Assembly (NCBI RefSeq): GCF_000235365.1
Contig: NC_016450.1
Span: forward strand, 1,240,001 to 1,304,000
From: Eremothecium cymbalariae DBVPG#7215
Taxonomy: Eukaryota > Ascomycota > Saccharomycetes > Saccharomycetales > Saccharomycetaceae
DNA: 64,000 nt
Direction: 5' to 3'
In this document: piece by piece, positions 1 to 10,100 of the stretch
How positions within the stretch are numbered: position 1 is the first letter of the stretch
Layout: each line of letters opens with the position of its first letter
Notes under the pieces: model-generated
Told to the model about the DNA's origin: nothing
Databases searched by the model: none
The model's input: only the letters and a program-made list of their open reading frames with translations
Translations under genes and position numbers: made by a program

Positions 1-1359
1 CTTGTTACTATAGATTTGCTCATCATCAAATAGTATAGTGCCAAAAACGCCCAATTCACTCAATATTGGGCTACGGTGTATCTCCTGGCCTCGAATTATG
101 ACATTGCCGGTTGTTTCCAAGGGGTTAATCAACTCCATTAAAACATATCCGCTCCATTCTTGTTCCGAGATTGAAGTTAAGAAAGTTGGTATATCTTTCT
201 TGTAGATATTATTCCCACCACCCTCTCTTTGAGGTTTCAAAACGTAATTTTCTGGCTCGTTGAGTGCCAAAGCTCGACCTATCTTCCCCATCTCGGTATC
301 ATCCAGAGGATACATCTTCACAAAAGTTGGAGACAATTTTGATGCAACTTCTTCGGAGACAAAACGGGTTAATACAGAACTGCTGGTCAATAGTTGCTGA
401 ATCTTCTTAGTACCTGAAAGTTGAGTTAACAAGTTGGGAGCCTTGATCGCTAAACTTGTTTCCAAACTCAATCTGTTTTCCCAATCTTGATCGCATGAAA
501 AGTCAGCCGGACTATAACCTGCCCTGAAGTATACTACCGATATTTCTTGGTTCGTTGCATTCAAATAAAGCCTCCTAGAAGTAGCATCTGTCTTTGTCTT
601 TTCATGAATTTCATGTAGCGTTAACCTACATGACTTAATATTATGATGCTTGAATAGGTTATATTCCAAAATTCTCTGGTCGAACACGTTTCGTTCGTCA
701 TTTTGAACAATAAATGCAACTATTGTTTGATGCGTTCTTGATATCTCATTATACTTATCCACTGCAATTGCAATTCCTTCCGCCAATGACTCAGCCGAAG
801 TTGATAATGGCTGTTCCAAGTCGTAGAACTCGCCCCCATCGTTACTGTATCTTCCTGAACCGTTTAGATATCTGTGTAGTTCGCAAATTTTACCAGATAG
901 GCCACCAAATGACACGCTAACAGTATTGAACTCAACCTGCTTAAGTTGGACACTGTTTTTGTCAACAAAATAGTCAGATCTAAAAATACCAAGGCCTATT
1001 TTCTGAGGAATACCATACGCCTTGGCCCTGCAGAACAAGTTCCAAAGTTGTCCAGTGAAATCAGGATCAGTATGGGATAATATTTCACTTTCACGTGATA
1101 ACCAACCGTCTTTATCTTGAGAGATGACTGCGTAAAGTGTATTATACGCCAACTGCACATCAACGGCATCTAAAAAACAACCCCGGGGAAATGGTGTAGG
1201 AAAAAGCGTCATTGTAACAGGTGTACTCTGTTCAATGCTATAATTTGGCGGATACATAATCAAACCGTTTGCCAATGACCATTGCAACAAATTAGGGAGC
1301 AGGTCTTGCTCGATCTCTTCATCAGACAGTTCAGGAAATTTCACAATTTTCGAACTCAT
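1..1359 (-). CDS. GSH2: Glutathione synthetase, 3' end cut off by the window
   Basis: ATP-dependent ligation of glycine to gamma-glutamylcysteine, the second step of glutathione synthesis, in the cytosol. The reading frame is open from the ATG at 1359 to base 1, giving 453 codons without a stop; the last residues lie outside the window (S. cerevisiae Gsh2 is 491 aa). The protein begins MSSKIVKFPELSDEE and carries the eukaryotic family signature PPNYSIEQSTPVTMTLFPTP near residue 37 and the glycine-rich ATP-grasp loop LKPQREGGGNN near residues 368-378. It lies directly downstream of MED15 on the same strand, the same neighbour pair as S. cerevisiae GSH2 and GAL11 (YOL049W, YOL051W). A TTAGTCA element 450 bp upstream could be a Yap1 site. 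Identification is secure; only the C-terminus is unseen. Confidence 0.95.
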   Translation of the reverse strand, partial: MSSKIVKFPELSDEEIEQDLLPNLLQWSLANGLIMYPPNYSIEQSTPVTMTLFPTPFPRGCFLDAVDVQLAYNTLYAVISQDKDGWLSRESEILSHTDPDFTGQLWNLFCRAKAYGIPQKIGLGIFRSDYFVDKNSVQLKQVEFNTVSVSFGGLSGKICELHRYLNGSGRYSNDGGEFYDLEQPLSTSAESLAEGIAIAVDKYNEISRTHQTIVAFIVQNDERNVFDQRILEYNLFKHHNIKSCRLTLHEIHEKTKTDATSRRLYLNATNQEISVVYFRAGYSPADFSCDQDWENRLSLETSLAIKAPNLLTQLSGTKKIQQLLTSSSVLTRFVSEEVASKLSPTFVKMYPLDDTEMGKIGRALALNEPENYVLKPQREGGGNNIYKKDIPTFLTSISEQEWSGYVLMELINPLETTGNVIIRGQEIHRSPILSELGVFGTILFDDEQIYSNK

Positions 1360-1950
1360 AATAAGTTATTTATATTCACAATAGAATATTTAGAGGGCGA
1401 GATGATCAAATGTAAGCAGAACAATTCAAATAGTTATGTTTCGATCATATGTAGATATTCATTTCTGAAGCTATAAAGGGCTGCTCACGCAAGTTTGGAC
1501 AAGTGTCGCTAAATTTTCTATTAGTAGAAATAAGAGAGGGTCATAGAAGACGAACTCGGTATACAACAAGTGTGTGAACTGGCTCTGCCCCTTTAAGCTT
1601 AAAAAGATTGAACTGGAGTGATGATATATATACATGTAGATATAAACATACTCGTTCTACCTATAGTCGTTGATAATCTTGAAGATTAAATAAACCTCCG
1701 AAGTTTATCAAAGAGGGATGTTTTATTCTTCGAAACATATTCATCCTATAAAATTACATGCAATACAAACACTCCAGTTTCATCAGTCGGGACATGAGTA
1801 TACAAATTATTAGTCAAAGAACAATCAATACATGTAATGTTGAAGGTTTTGTTCTTGTCGATATCCCATCATCGACATTCGTGAAATTGTGAATTAATAC
1901 AGTATTAGACGACTTCTGTGGTCAAAATAAATTTACCCATCTCTACAACT
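1360..1950. other. Intergenic: GSH2 upstream region and MED15 3' region
   Basis: AT-rich DNA between two genes read leftwards. It must hold the MED15 3' end and the GSH2 promoter. I see no further gene or tRNA. A TTAGTCA motif at 1810-1816 is the only regulatory candidate that stands out. Confidence 0.6.
1810..1816. promoter_or_regulatory. Possible Yap1-type response element upstream of GSH2
   Basis: The heptamer TTAGTCA (reverse complement TGACTAA) matches the half-site variety bound by AP-1-like Yap1 at S. cerevisiae GSH1. It sits about 450 bp upstream of the GSH2 start codon. A 7-mer occurs by chance often, so this is a weak call resting on context. Confidence 0.25.
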
Positions 1951-4900
1951 CTACAACGATTCCCAGTAGTTCCAATTCCAAATATTTGTTCCAGTATCGT
2001 TTAAATCAACACCCAAACCCAAACCAATAGGTGCCACTTCTTTGTTATCCAGCGTTACATTAGAGTTCATAAACAAATCATCCGGAGAATCAATTTTTAT
2101 CTTTTTGGAGTCATTTAATAAAGATGAATCGGACTCTGCAGGGCTAATCTCCAATGAATCATGAGATCTCTTCTTATTAGTAGTTTCTTCAGTACATTCG
2201 GTATTATCTAAGATCAAATCAACTGTGTCAGTAGGGCCATATATGTCCTTGAAACAATAACCCAATTCCTTGTCATGAATTGCATACAAGCGAGCACCTT
2301 GTGAAAACTTGCTCTGCATCACCAATTTATTATCTTTGATATAGCAGTCCACGGCATCTTGGTCTCTAATCCTTTGCTGCGCCTTGGTAATCTTCTTTTT
2401 TCCCGTGCCATTTATGTGGTTTATCATATTTGGGGATATCTTTGATACCAACTCTACTGCTTCGTCTTTGACCCCAATACAATCTGCAAGTGTGGACAAA
2501 AACAAGTCAACTGAAGACTTACTAAATACCTCCTGGCGGTGTTTGAACCTGGAGACTATTTCTGCTTTCTTTAATGCCAAATCCTTCAATCTCAACTCAT
2601 CTTGTCTGTATGGATTTTCCGATGGAGAAGTATTAGTGGGTGTTCCCTTCAATGGCAGCGGCTTTTGAGATTGCGCCACGGAACCTGGACCCACAGATTG
2701 TCTTCCCAACATCGGCGAAGCTGCGGAAGAAGTCAAATTACCGGGAACAGGAGTGGCACTGCCAACACTTTTCATAGAATCGTTTGTCACTTTGCTAGAG
2801 GGCACATTAACAGGAGCAGAGACAGGGATATGCGCAGCGCCTATTGCCGTTTGCGGAGTCAACCGGTTTGGAGCACTAGCAAGTTGCATTGACTGCTGCA
2901 ATTGTGCATGAGCTTGCTGTTGAGCCTGCTGCTGTACATGTAGCTGCTGTTGTTGAGCCTGTTGTTGAGCCTGTTGCTGTTGAGCCTGTTGTTGAGCCTG
3001 CTGCTGGGCCTGCTGCTGAGCCTGCTGCTGGGCCTGTTGCTGCTGAGCCTGCTGCTGAGCCTGCTGCTGGGCCTGTTGCTGCTGAGCCTGCTGCTGAGCC
3101 TGTTGCTGCTGGGCCTGTTGCTGAGCTTGTTGCTGAGCTTGCTGCTGGGCCTGCTGCTGAGCCTGCTGCTGAGCCTGCTGCTGCTGAGCCTGCTGCTGAG
3201 CTTGCTGCTGATTTTTCACCTGCTGCTGACGGATCTGTTGTTGCATCTGCTGAAATGACCCTTGAACCCTCTGCTGTTGCATAGCAATATCGGTATTCGT
3301 GGCAACAGGAGGCGTCTGTTGTAGGCCCACAGGTGCAGGAGTCGCTTTCACCTGGCCAGGCTGTTGAGTCTGCTGCTGCTGCTGCTGCGGTGGCTGCTGC
3401 CGGCTACTTAACATCTGTTGGTGTCTTCTTAAAAGTTGCTCCTTGATGAATTCATAATATTTCTGGTATCTAAAAATTACTTTATCGACAACGTCCGGTG
3501 GAACAATGAAAACACCTTTTGAAGCATGGTCCATAATTTCTTTGGCAAGCATTCTAATCTGTAGGAGCTGACGAACGTTCTCTTCATTCCTGGTAATCAA
3601 ATAAAGCGTTGGAATAAAATTGTCTACATTAGACAAAAGCTGTTGATTTCCTTGTAACTTGTTCTTTATAGCTTGCTTCTGCTCCATGGTCAATTGGTTG
3701 GTGATGTTAGATAACCTTAATGGCGACTTTGCCACCTCTGTATTGATTCGCTTTAAAACCATCATATCTTGTTCAGTAGGTCTTGGTAATGAAATCTTTG
3801 GCACTTGTTGTGGTTGCGGAGGTGACTGACGAATTGTCTGCTGCTGAGTCTGCTGCTGGGCTTGCTGCTGGGCTTGCTGCTGGGCCTGATGCTGCTGGGC
3901 TTGCTGCTGGGCTTGCTGCTGGGCTTGCTGCTGGTGAACTACCTGTTGCGGAACGACACCACCCATAACAGGCTTGTTGAGACCCGGATTGACATACTGC
4001 CTTTGTGCCATAGGGTTAACAGCTTGTTGTTGTTGGTGCTGCTGAACCGATTGCAGCTTGTGTGATTGGGGCTGCTGCAAAAGTTGTTGCTGATGCTGTG
4101 GATGCTGTGATGGTTGGGGCTGCTGCTGCTGCTGAGGTTGTGCTTGTGGCAGCGGTTGCTGCTGCTGTGGCGGTTTCTGATGTTGCTGCTGCTGCTGCTG
4201 CTGCTGGTGTTGTTGCTGTGGCGGTGGTGGTTGAGCTTGAGGCAGCTGCTGGTGCTGAAACTGACTGAGTTGGGACATTGCAGGCGTCATTCTGCCAGTC
4301 ACTTGGTTAGGCAACGGTTGCTGCTGACCATTAGAACCAGCAACGCCCATATGTTGAGTCAACCGCATATTTTGCTGCAACTTCTTGAGCACCATCTGAT
4401 TGATATACTTCTTGATATACAATATCTGCTGCTGTTGGTTCAAGGAAGCGGGTAACTTCCCAGCTAGTTGCAAATCCTGCACTAACTTTTTACCATTTTC
4501 ATATAAGGCTTTCTGCTCTGCAGGCGAGAACAGCTGGTTCAATTTGTTCAAAACATTGGGTACTTCTTGCGGTTGTTGAGATGCCATAGGCCTCTGCTGT
4601 TGCTGCTGCTGCTGCTGTTGAGCTGCTGCTGCGGCAGCGGCAGCAGTCTGCTGAGCTAGCATAGCCTTCTGCTGAAAATTACTTGGATGCTGCTGCTGCT
4701 GCTGCTGATGGTGTGGCACTTGGGCTGGCTGGGGCTGCTGCTGCTGAGCGTTCATCTGATTGACATTGGCTTGCTGCATCTTGGACTTGATCAACAACTG
4801 TTGGTGCATCTGATAAACCTGCTTCGCAATCTGCAAGTCGTTCTGCGTCAACCGTTTTTGCTGAGCCAATTCAGTTACCTGTTGCCACGTCGTGACGCCA

Positions 4901-5580
4901 GGAGGCATGTTCGGCATCCGCTGTAACAACTCACGTGGAATCTCCGCAACCTTCATCTCATTGATCAATTGTTGCCGCTGAATCGAAAGCTGTGCCCTCT
5001 TGGCCTGCGCAGCCGCTGCAAGATTCGATGGAATGCCCTGCTGCTGCGGTTGTTGGAGTTGCTGCTGCGGTTGCTGCTGGGGCTGCTGCTGCTGTCGCAA
5101 AAGTAACATCTGAGCCTGGTTGGCTCCCGCAGCAGCGGCCGCAGCGGACGCTGCACTACCTTCCATGCCACCAGCCCGCATCGGCCTCGCCGCATGTTGA
5201 CGAGCCTGTGCTTGCTGGTTCAAAAATACCTGCGGATTCATTGTCGGATTCATATTGCCCGGAAGCCCCGCATTGAACGCCGCAGCAGCATGCACCGCCT
5301 TCTGCTTCTGGTTAGCCAACGTCTTCTTCTTAGCCGCATCCATCGCAGCTATCCGCTTCCGCATAGCATCCAAATAAAACTCTTTCGAACTACTACTAGC
5401 ATACAGACTCGTCTCAAACTGCTCCGCAGTCTTCTTCAGCTTCTCCAAATCAAAATTCGCCCGATTGGACCCATTCACCTGACTGATATCAGCCAAGATT
5501 TGAGCCAGCTCAGTAATATATTTCGACCGCTCCTGGTTGGACAACGTACTTCTCCAATCTAGATCCATTTCCCTTCGCAA
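1951..5580 (-). CDS. MED15: Mediator tail subunit Med15 (Gal11)
   Basis: Subunit of the Mediator tail module, which receives activation domains and relays them to RNA polymerase II. The 1209-aa product has an N-terminal KIX-type domain (about residues 8-75, TLSNQERSKY onwards), the stretch PQVFLNQQAQARQ seen also in Gal11, several long Gln tracts, and a conserved C-terminal part (about 1000-1209) ending WNWNYWESL. It is longer than S. cerevisiae Gal11 (1081 aa) mainly because of Gln and Ala-Gln repeats. The start could be the first Met or the Met at residue 5 (base 5568); the second fits the family N-terminus slightly better. The leader on the sense strand is strongly purine-rich. GSH2 follows downstream, as in S. 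cerevisiae. Identification is firm. Confidence 0.95.
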   Translation of the reverse strand: MRREMDLDWRSTLSNQERSKYITELAQILADISQVNGSNRANFDLEKLKKTAEQFETSLYASSSSKEFYLDAMRKRIAAMDAAKKKTLANQKQKAVHAAAAFNAGLPGNMNPTMNPQVFLNQQAQARQHAARPMRAGGMEGSAASAAAAAAGANQAQMLLLRQQQQPQQQPQQQLQQPQQQGIPSNLAAAAQAKRAQLSIQRQQLINEMKVAEIPRELLQRMPNMPPGVTTWQQVTELAQQKRLTQNDLQIAKQVYQMHQQLLIKSKMQQANVNQMNAQQQQPQPAQVPHHQQQQQQHPSNFQQKAMLAQQTAAAAAAAAQQQQQQQQQRPMASQQPQEVPNVLNKLNQLFSPAEQKALYENGKKLVQDLQLAGKLPASLNQQQQILYIKKYINQMVLKKLQQNMRLTQHMGVAGSNGQQQPLPNQVTGRMTPAMSQLSQFQHQQLPQAQPPPPQQQHQQQQQQQQHQKPPQQQQPLPQAQPQQQQQPQPSQHPQHQQQLLQQPQSHKLQSVQQHQQQQAVNPMAQRQYVNPGLNKPVMGGVVPQQVVHQQQAQQQAQQQAQQHQAQQQAQQQAQQQTQQQTIRQSPPQPQQVPKISLPRPTEQDMMVLKRINTEVAKSPLRLSNITNQLTMEQKQAIKNKLQGNQQLLSNVDNFIPTLYLITRNEENVRQLLQIRMLAKEIMDHASKGVFIVPPDVVDKVIFRYQKYYEFIKEQLLRRHQQMLSSRQQPPQQQQQQTQQPGQVKATPAPVGLQQTPPVATNTDIAMQQQRVQGSFQQMQQQIRQQQVKNQQQAQQQAQQQQAQQQAQQQAQQQAQQQAQQQAQQQQAQQQAQQQQAQQQAQQQAQQQQAQQQAQQQAQQQAQQQAQQQQAQQQAQQQQLHVQQQAQQQAHAQLQQSMQLASAPNRLTPQTAIGAAHIPVSAPVNVPSSKVTNDSMKSVGSATPVPGNLTSSAASPMLGRQSVGPGSVAQSQKPLPLKGTPTNTSPSENPYRQDELRLKDLALKKAEIVSRFKHRQEVFSKSSVDLFLSTLADCIGVKDEAVELVSKISPNMINHINGTGKKKITKAQQRIRDQDAVDCYIKDNKLVMQSKFSQGARLYAIHDKELGYCFKDIYGPTDTVDLILDNTECTEETTNKKRSHDSLEISPAESDSSLLNDSKKIKIDSPDDLFMNSNVTLDNKEVAPIGLGLGVDLNDTGTNIWNWNYWESL
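2920..3240 (-). repeat. Ala-Gln-Gln-Gln coding repeat array in MED15
   Basis: On the plus strand this is a run of CTGCTG and GCC/GCT triplets, read on the minus strand as about 25 copies of AQQQ with occasional AQQQQ. Codons alternate between CAG and CAA and GCC and GCT, so the array is imperfect at the DNA level. A second, shorter AQQQ block lies near 3840-3930 and pure Gln runs near 4150-4210 and 4595-4620. Such arrays change length by slippage and unequal exchange. Confidence 0.9.
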
Positions 5581-7119
5581 ACTCTCTTGTTCTGATACTT
5601 ATACCAAAGTAGCCTCCTCGTCCTTGCCCTCAACAAAAAATAAAATTAAACGTTCCTTCCTTGCCTTTTCCACACACAACACACACACAAAAAATTCCAA
5701 AAAAGTCAACTCACACTTTTCCTCCAAAACTCTCCTGTATACAAATAACACTCTCTTGCTGTCTAGTCGTCCTTGTCCTACACCCGCTCTCACAACGTTC
5801 TTTCGTTCTTTGCTTTCCTTCTTTCCGTCTATCTGTGTCTTTAAGAAACACACAACCTCTTCTCCCGTCAACTTTTTATCTTTAAAAATTCTCGTTTTGA
5901 ATTTTCCTTTATTTATCTCGCAACTCCTTCTGTCTCGCTGTGTTATATTGTAGATAGCAGCTTGTTTTTCTACAATATCAAAAGGAAAAAAACTCTAAAA
6001 AATTCAAACAAAACAAAAACTGCCTCTCTGCACAATACCTGCCTATCCTCTTCCAATCCTGATGCTGCTGCCACTGCCTCGAAACCTAGACCTCTGTTCT
6101 TGTTCTTGTCCTCGTCCTTCGTTCTTGTTCTCTCTGTTTTCTCTTCTCTCCCTTTTCTAACAGACAGACAAAACAAAAAAATAAGCCAACAAAACAGAAA
6201 AACTAGTAAACAATGACGATAATAATAACAATAATAACAACAAAAATTACAAATGTATCAAAAACCCCCGGTCAACAACAGGGTAGATAAGAGAATAAAG
6301 AAAGAAATCTGGTCTTTTCGTCTCTATACTGCTATCCTTGCGTGTGTGTAGTATGTATGTATATGTATGTATATGTATGTGCGGTGGGTGCCTCTTGCTA
6401 AAAATCTTGCAGAAAAACAGAAAATCGGTTCGATTTTTTATCTTTTTTCCTTCCCTTCTTTTCTGTCTGCTGCGGAAAAAACGGGGATCGGTTTCTATAT
6501 GAGAGCAGGAGGCTGCGGGAGAGGTGTTCCCGCAGCTTATCCTTTTACTTACAGTATGGGGGATGGGGGTGTGGTGGACTGCCACCCCACCCCATCCCAC
6601 GCCCACGCGCCTGGCTTCTGCGGGCGCAGACTGTGTAGGTTAGGATGGTGTGTAGTGTGCAGCGGGTTGTTTTCGTGGGGCGGTTCGGCCCTGAATTCTT
6701 GCGGGCTGGTGGTGCGCGGGAAAGTCATTCTGGATCTGATTCTGAGTTCTGTCTGGGCCGAATGATAGCGATGTTGCAGTGTCGCGCCCAGCTTTTAATT
6801 ATGGGGATGGGTGTGGGTTTCCCGTTGTGGTTGTTCTCGGCGGGCGCTGCGCGCCGACTGGCCGGGAGCGGAGTGGCGGCGGGGGCAGCCGTAATGTGGA
6901 TGTCATGCGGCACGGGCTGGCGTGACACCGGTTGGGGGACCGAGGCGGGGGGGCAGCCCAGCGGCCAGCGCGCGCTGGCCGCTGGGCGGTTACACGGACG
7001 TGTACGGCGGTCGATATCGGCCGGTGCGGTGGGCGGCGCGGCGTGCACGCAGGACAGCGCGCGCAGCGCTCCGATGTTGTCCGGGTTACGGGGTGCCTGG
7101 ACGGGGGAGCGCTGCCCCG
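5581..7119. other. Long intergenic region: MED15 leader, then GC-rich island at the FUN30 3' end
   Basis: From 5600 to about 6180 the plus strand is pyrimidine-rich with A runs, so the MED15 sense strand is purine-rich. From 6340 to 6380 there is a GTATAT-type simple repeat. From about 6590 to 7119 the sequence becomes strikingly GC-rich and contains a 30-nt palindrome. Open frames here match no protein family I know and are mutually overlapping, so I call no gene. Confidence 0.7.
6957..6986. repeat. Perfect 30-nt GC-rich palindrome
   Basis: The left half CCCAGCGGCCAGCGC is followed immediately by its exact reverse complement, with no spacer. Five bases further on, 6991-7004 holds a second small inverted repeat (TACACG, GA, CGTGTA). 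Both are in the GC-rich island just beyond the FUN30 stop codon. Confidence 0.9.
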
Positions 7120-10100
7120 CTACTTAGTGTGCTCGTCGTATATGATATCCTCAAGCAGATCGGAGACCCTGGTCTCCAGATCATCGTCCTTGTTCTTGGA
7201 GTCTTCGGCGCTTATGGAGGTGTCCAGTGCAAGCTTGTTCTTTGCCAGCTGCAGGATTTTTTCCTCGATGGAATTGCGGGCTATCAGGGTGGTGATCACG
7301 ACGTCCTTTGTCTGGCCGACCCTGTGTGCCCTGTCGGCGGCTTGGCTGTCGTCGTGCGGGTTGAAGCTCTGGTCGAAAATTATGACGTTATTGGCGCAGA
7401 CCAGGTTAATTCCAAAGCCGCCGGCTTTTGTGGATAGGATGAACACTGAGATGTCGGGGTCTTCGTGGAATTTGTCTATGATGGCCTGTCTGTCGTTGAC
7501 CTGGGTGGAGCCGTCGAGGCGTAGGAATTTGATGTTTAGAGTGGAGAGGACTAATTCGAGGATATCTAGGACCTGTGTAAAGAGTGAAAATACCAGGACT
7601 TTTTCCCGTTTGCGGTCGATTATGTCACGGAGTAGGACGGAAAGCGTTTCGACTTTGCCAGAGGACATCCATTCATTGTTTTTCAGTTGGTAGTCGGCGA
7701 GGGTGTTGGGGAACTTGCAACACAGCTTGTGCAGTTCGAAGTCGCTCATGTAGCTCATGTCTTCTCGGATGTACTCTCTGTTGCCAGTTTCTGCGTATTC
7801 GGGCTCGTCGAGAATTCGGTCGCTCATGTCGTGAATCATTTTGTCGTTGTAGATGTGGCGGAAGAGCAGCGGGTGGAGCGATGCCTTGCGCAGCGCCATG
7901 ATGAGGTTCTTGGACGTGGAGTGGGTGACCACGGCACGCTCCTTGGCGTCCGCGGGAAGCAATCCTTCCTTCAGCATGCGCTTATGCTCCATCACAAGGC
8001 GGATTTCCTTGTTGTAGATGAACTTTTGGACGGCATTCATGTCGCAGTAGTTAATGCGGTTGATTTTTGCAGGCAGGTGCTTGAGAACCTGGTCTTTGCG
8101 TCTGCGCAGTATGAAAGGCTTCATCATGGTTTTGGCACGGTCAATGGCCTCCTGCGCCAATAGTGGGTTGTAATCCTTGTTGGAGTCGGACGTTTTGGCA
8201 CGCTGCTTGAACACCGCGGCAAGTTCTTCTTTCTTGGATACAAACAGAGATGGCATTATGAATTCCAGCAGGGACATTAACTCACGAAGATTATTCTGAA
8301 GTGGCGTGCCCGTTAGCAACAAACGGAAGTTGGCACGTATCTTCATAAGCTTGGTGAATCGCTCTGACGTAGAGTTCTTGAGCATATGCCCTTCGTCGTA
8401 GACTACCACATTGAAGTTCCGATTCTTGAGAAAAGAGACGTCCGCCTTGTTTCCGGATGCTAGATTGTATGTGGTAACAATGACATCGTACTGACCGTCG
8501 TTTTCCTCCAAAATCTCACGCAACTCTGCCCGTTCTTGCTGGGAGCCATAGTAAGGTTCGATTTTCATCTGCGGACAAAACTTGTTAAACTCGCGTAGCC
8601 AATTCTCAAGGGTAGAAGATGGAACTACAATCAAATGGGGACCGCGCTCATTTAGTTCCTTCAAATAGGCGAGGAAGGAAATCACTTGGCATGTCTTACC
8701 AAGACCCATCTCATCAGCCAAGATGCATGACAAATTGTTCTGATACAACAAATTCAACCAATTGATACCCGTTTGTTGGTAATCCTTAAGTATAACATCT
8801 GAACCTAATAGTTTTGGCTTCCTTCTGAAAAAGCTTACATCCTTTTTTTCTGGTCTACCTCGGTTACGCCCACTGTTATTTTTACGTTGGATCGCAACAA
8901 ACTCTTCATCCCCACTATCCTCATAAACATCCTCAAACTCTTCATCATCCTCATATTCCTCCTCTTCCTCCTCATCCTCATCCTCCTCCTGTTCCTCCTG
9001 CTGCCGCTCTTTTATGGACCCTATGCTAATGCCATCCTCTTGTTGTCTCTTACGCTTGCTCTTACCACTTGAAACTTCAGTTGGCTCCCTCCTACCTTGA
9101 ATGGAAAGTTTATCATAGCCATTTTCACCATCTGAATTGGAACTTTTCTCACCAGATATTTTCAAATCCACAAACGTCAACTCACCACTGCCGTTCTCCT
9201 CTACTTTTACCCCCCATCGTCTTATTTGGTTCGCTATCAAAACCCCATAAGAGGAGCACTTCTTGATCAACGACTCAATAGCATTATAACCTTTCATAGA
9301 CTGTGTGATTTTTTCCAACATCTTAGCCCCATCTTTTTTCATAGGTCCACGTCTTCTAGTTGTTTTCTTGTTATCTACCTGCGCGGCTTTATCATTTTTT
9401 GCAAAGTCCATCATACTAAAGCTATTCAGGGACTTAAACGGCCTCTTGGTCACCACAATTTGGGCCTTCTCAATCGAAGTATCTGCTAAATCTGCAATAT
9501 CACTAGAATCAGCCTCATTCAAGAAAATCAAGATTTGGTCATCGATGTTGACTTCTGGGGTTCGTTCTTCGTAATCATCGCCACTGAATTCATCAGCACT
9601 TCCCTCATCAGCACTTATTTCATCCTCATCTTCATCACTCAACGAGATTTTATCCTTTTTCACCTTTTTGGGGTTCGTTACAATGTTATCCGCTCTCACT
9701 AATTTGCGTTTTTTAACTGCAGCTGCATCAGCTTGCCATGGAATAGTCTTGATTTGCAAAGGTTCATTAGGATCTAATTTCCCACGATGCATCACATGAG
9801 AATAACGATCAAAGATAGATTTCTTCTGCTTTTCAAGGGTTATCTTCGATGACCTTTCAGGCGATGCAACAATTACATGCTGCTTCATAGCACTTGCCGA
9901 GGACATCGCATCAAATCCTCCTGTCATAGAACCAGAACTACTGGGCCGCTTTAGAGACGGTAACCTTGAAGTGCTAGAACCTATCTTCTTAGATGGCATT
10001 GCCCAAGATTTCGCCATCTTCTTCTCTCTTAGCTCATTTAATCTATCAATTGTTAGTGGGATGCTGAAAGAGTTTGACTTGAAGACCGCTCTAATCAATG

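Noticed and set aside
2889..3284. 131-codon plus-strand frame over the MED15 repeat
   Set aside because: It is the antisense reading of the AQQQ repeat; the repeated Glu-Pro-Ala pattern follows from CTG/GCC triplets.
6645..7127. 160-codon plus-strand frame in the GC-rich island beyond FUN30, with overlapping frames on both strands
   Set aside because: Several equally long frames overlap here on both strands, as expected in GC-rich DNA. None resembles a known protein, and composition is Gly/Arg/Ala-heavy.
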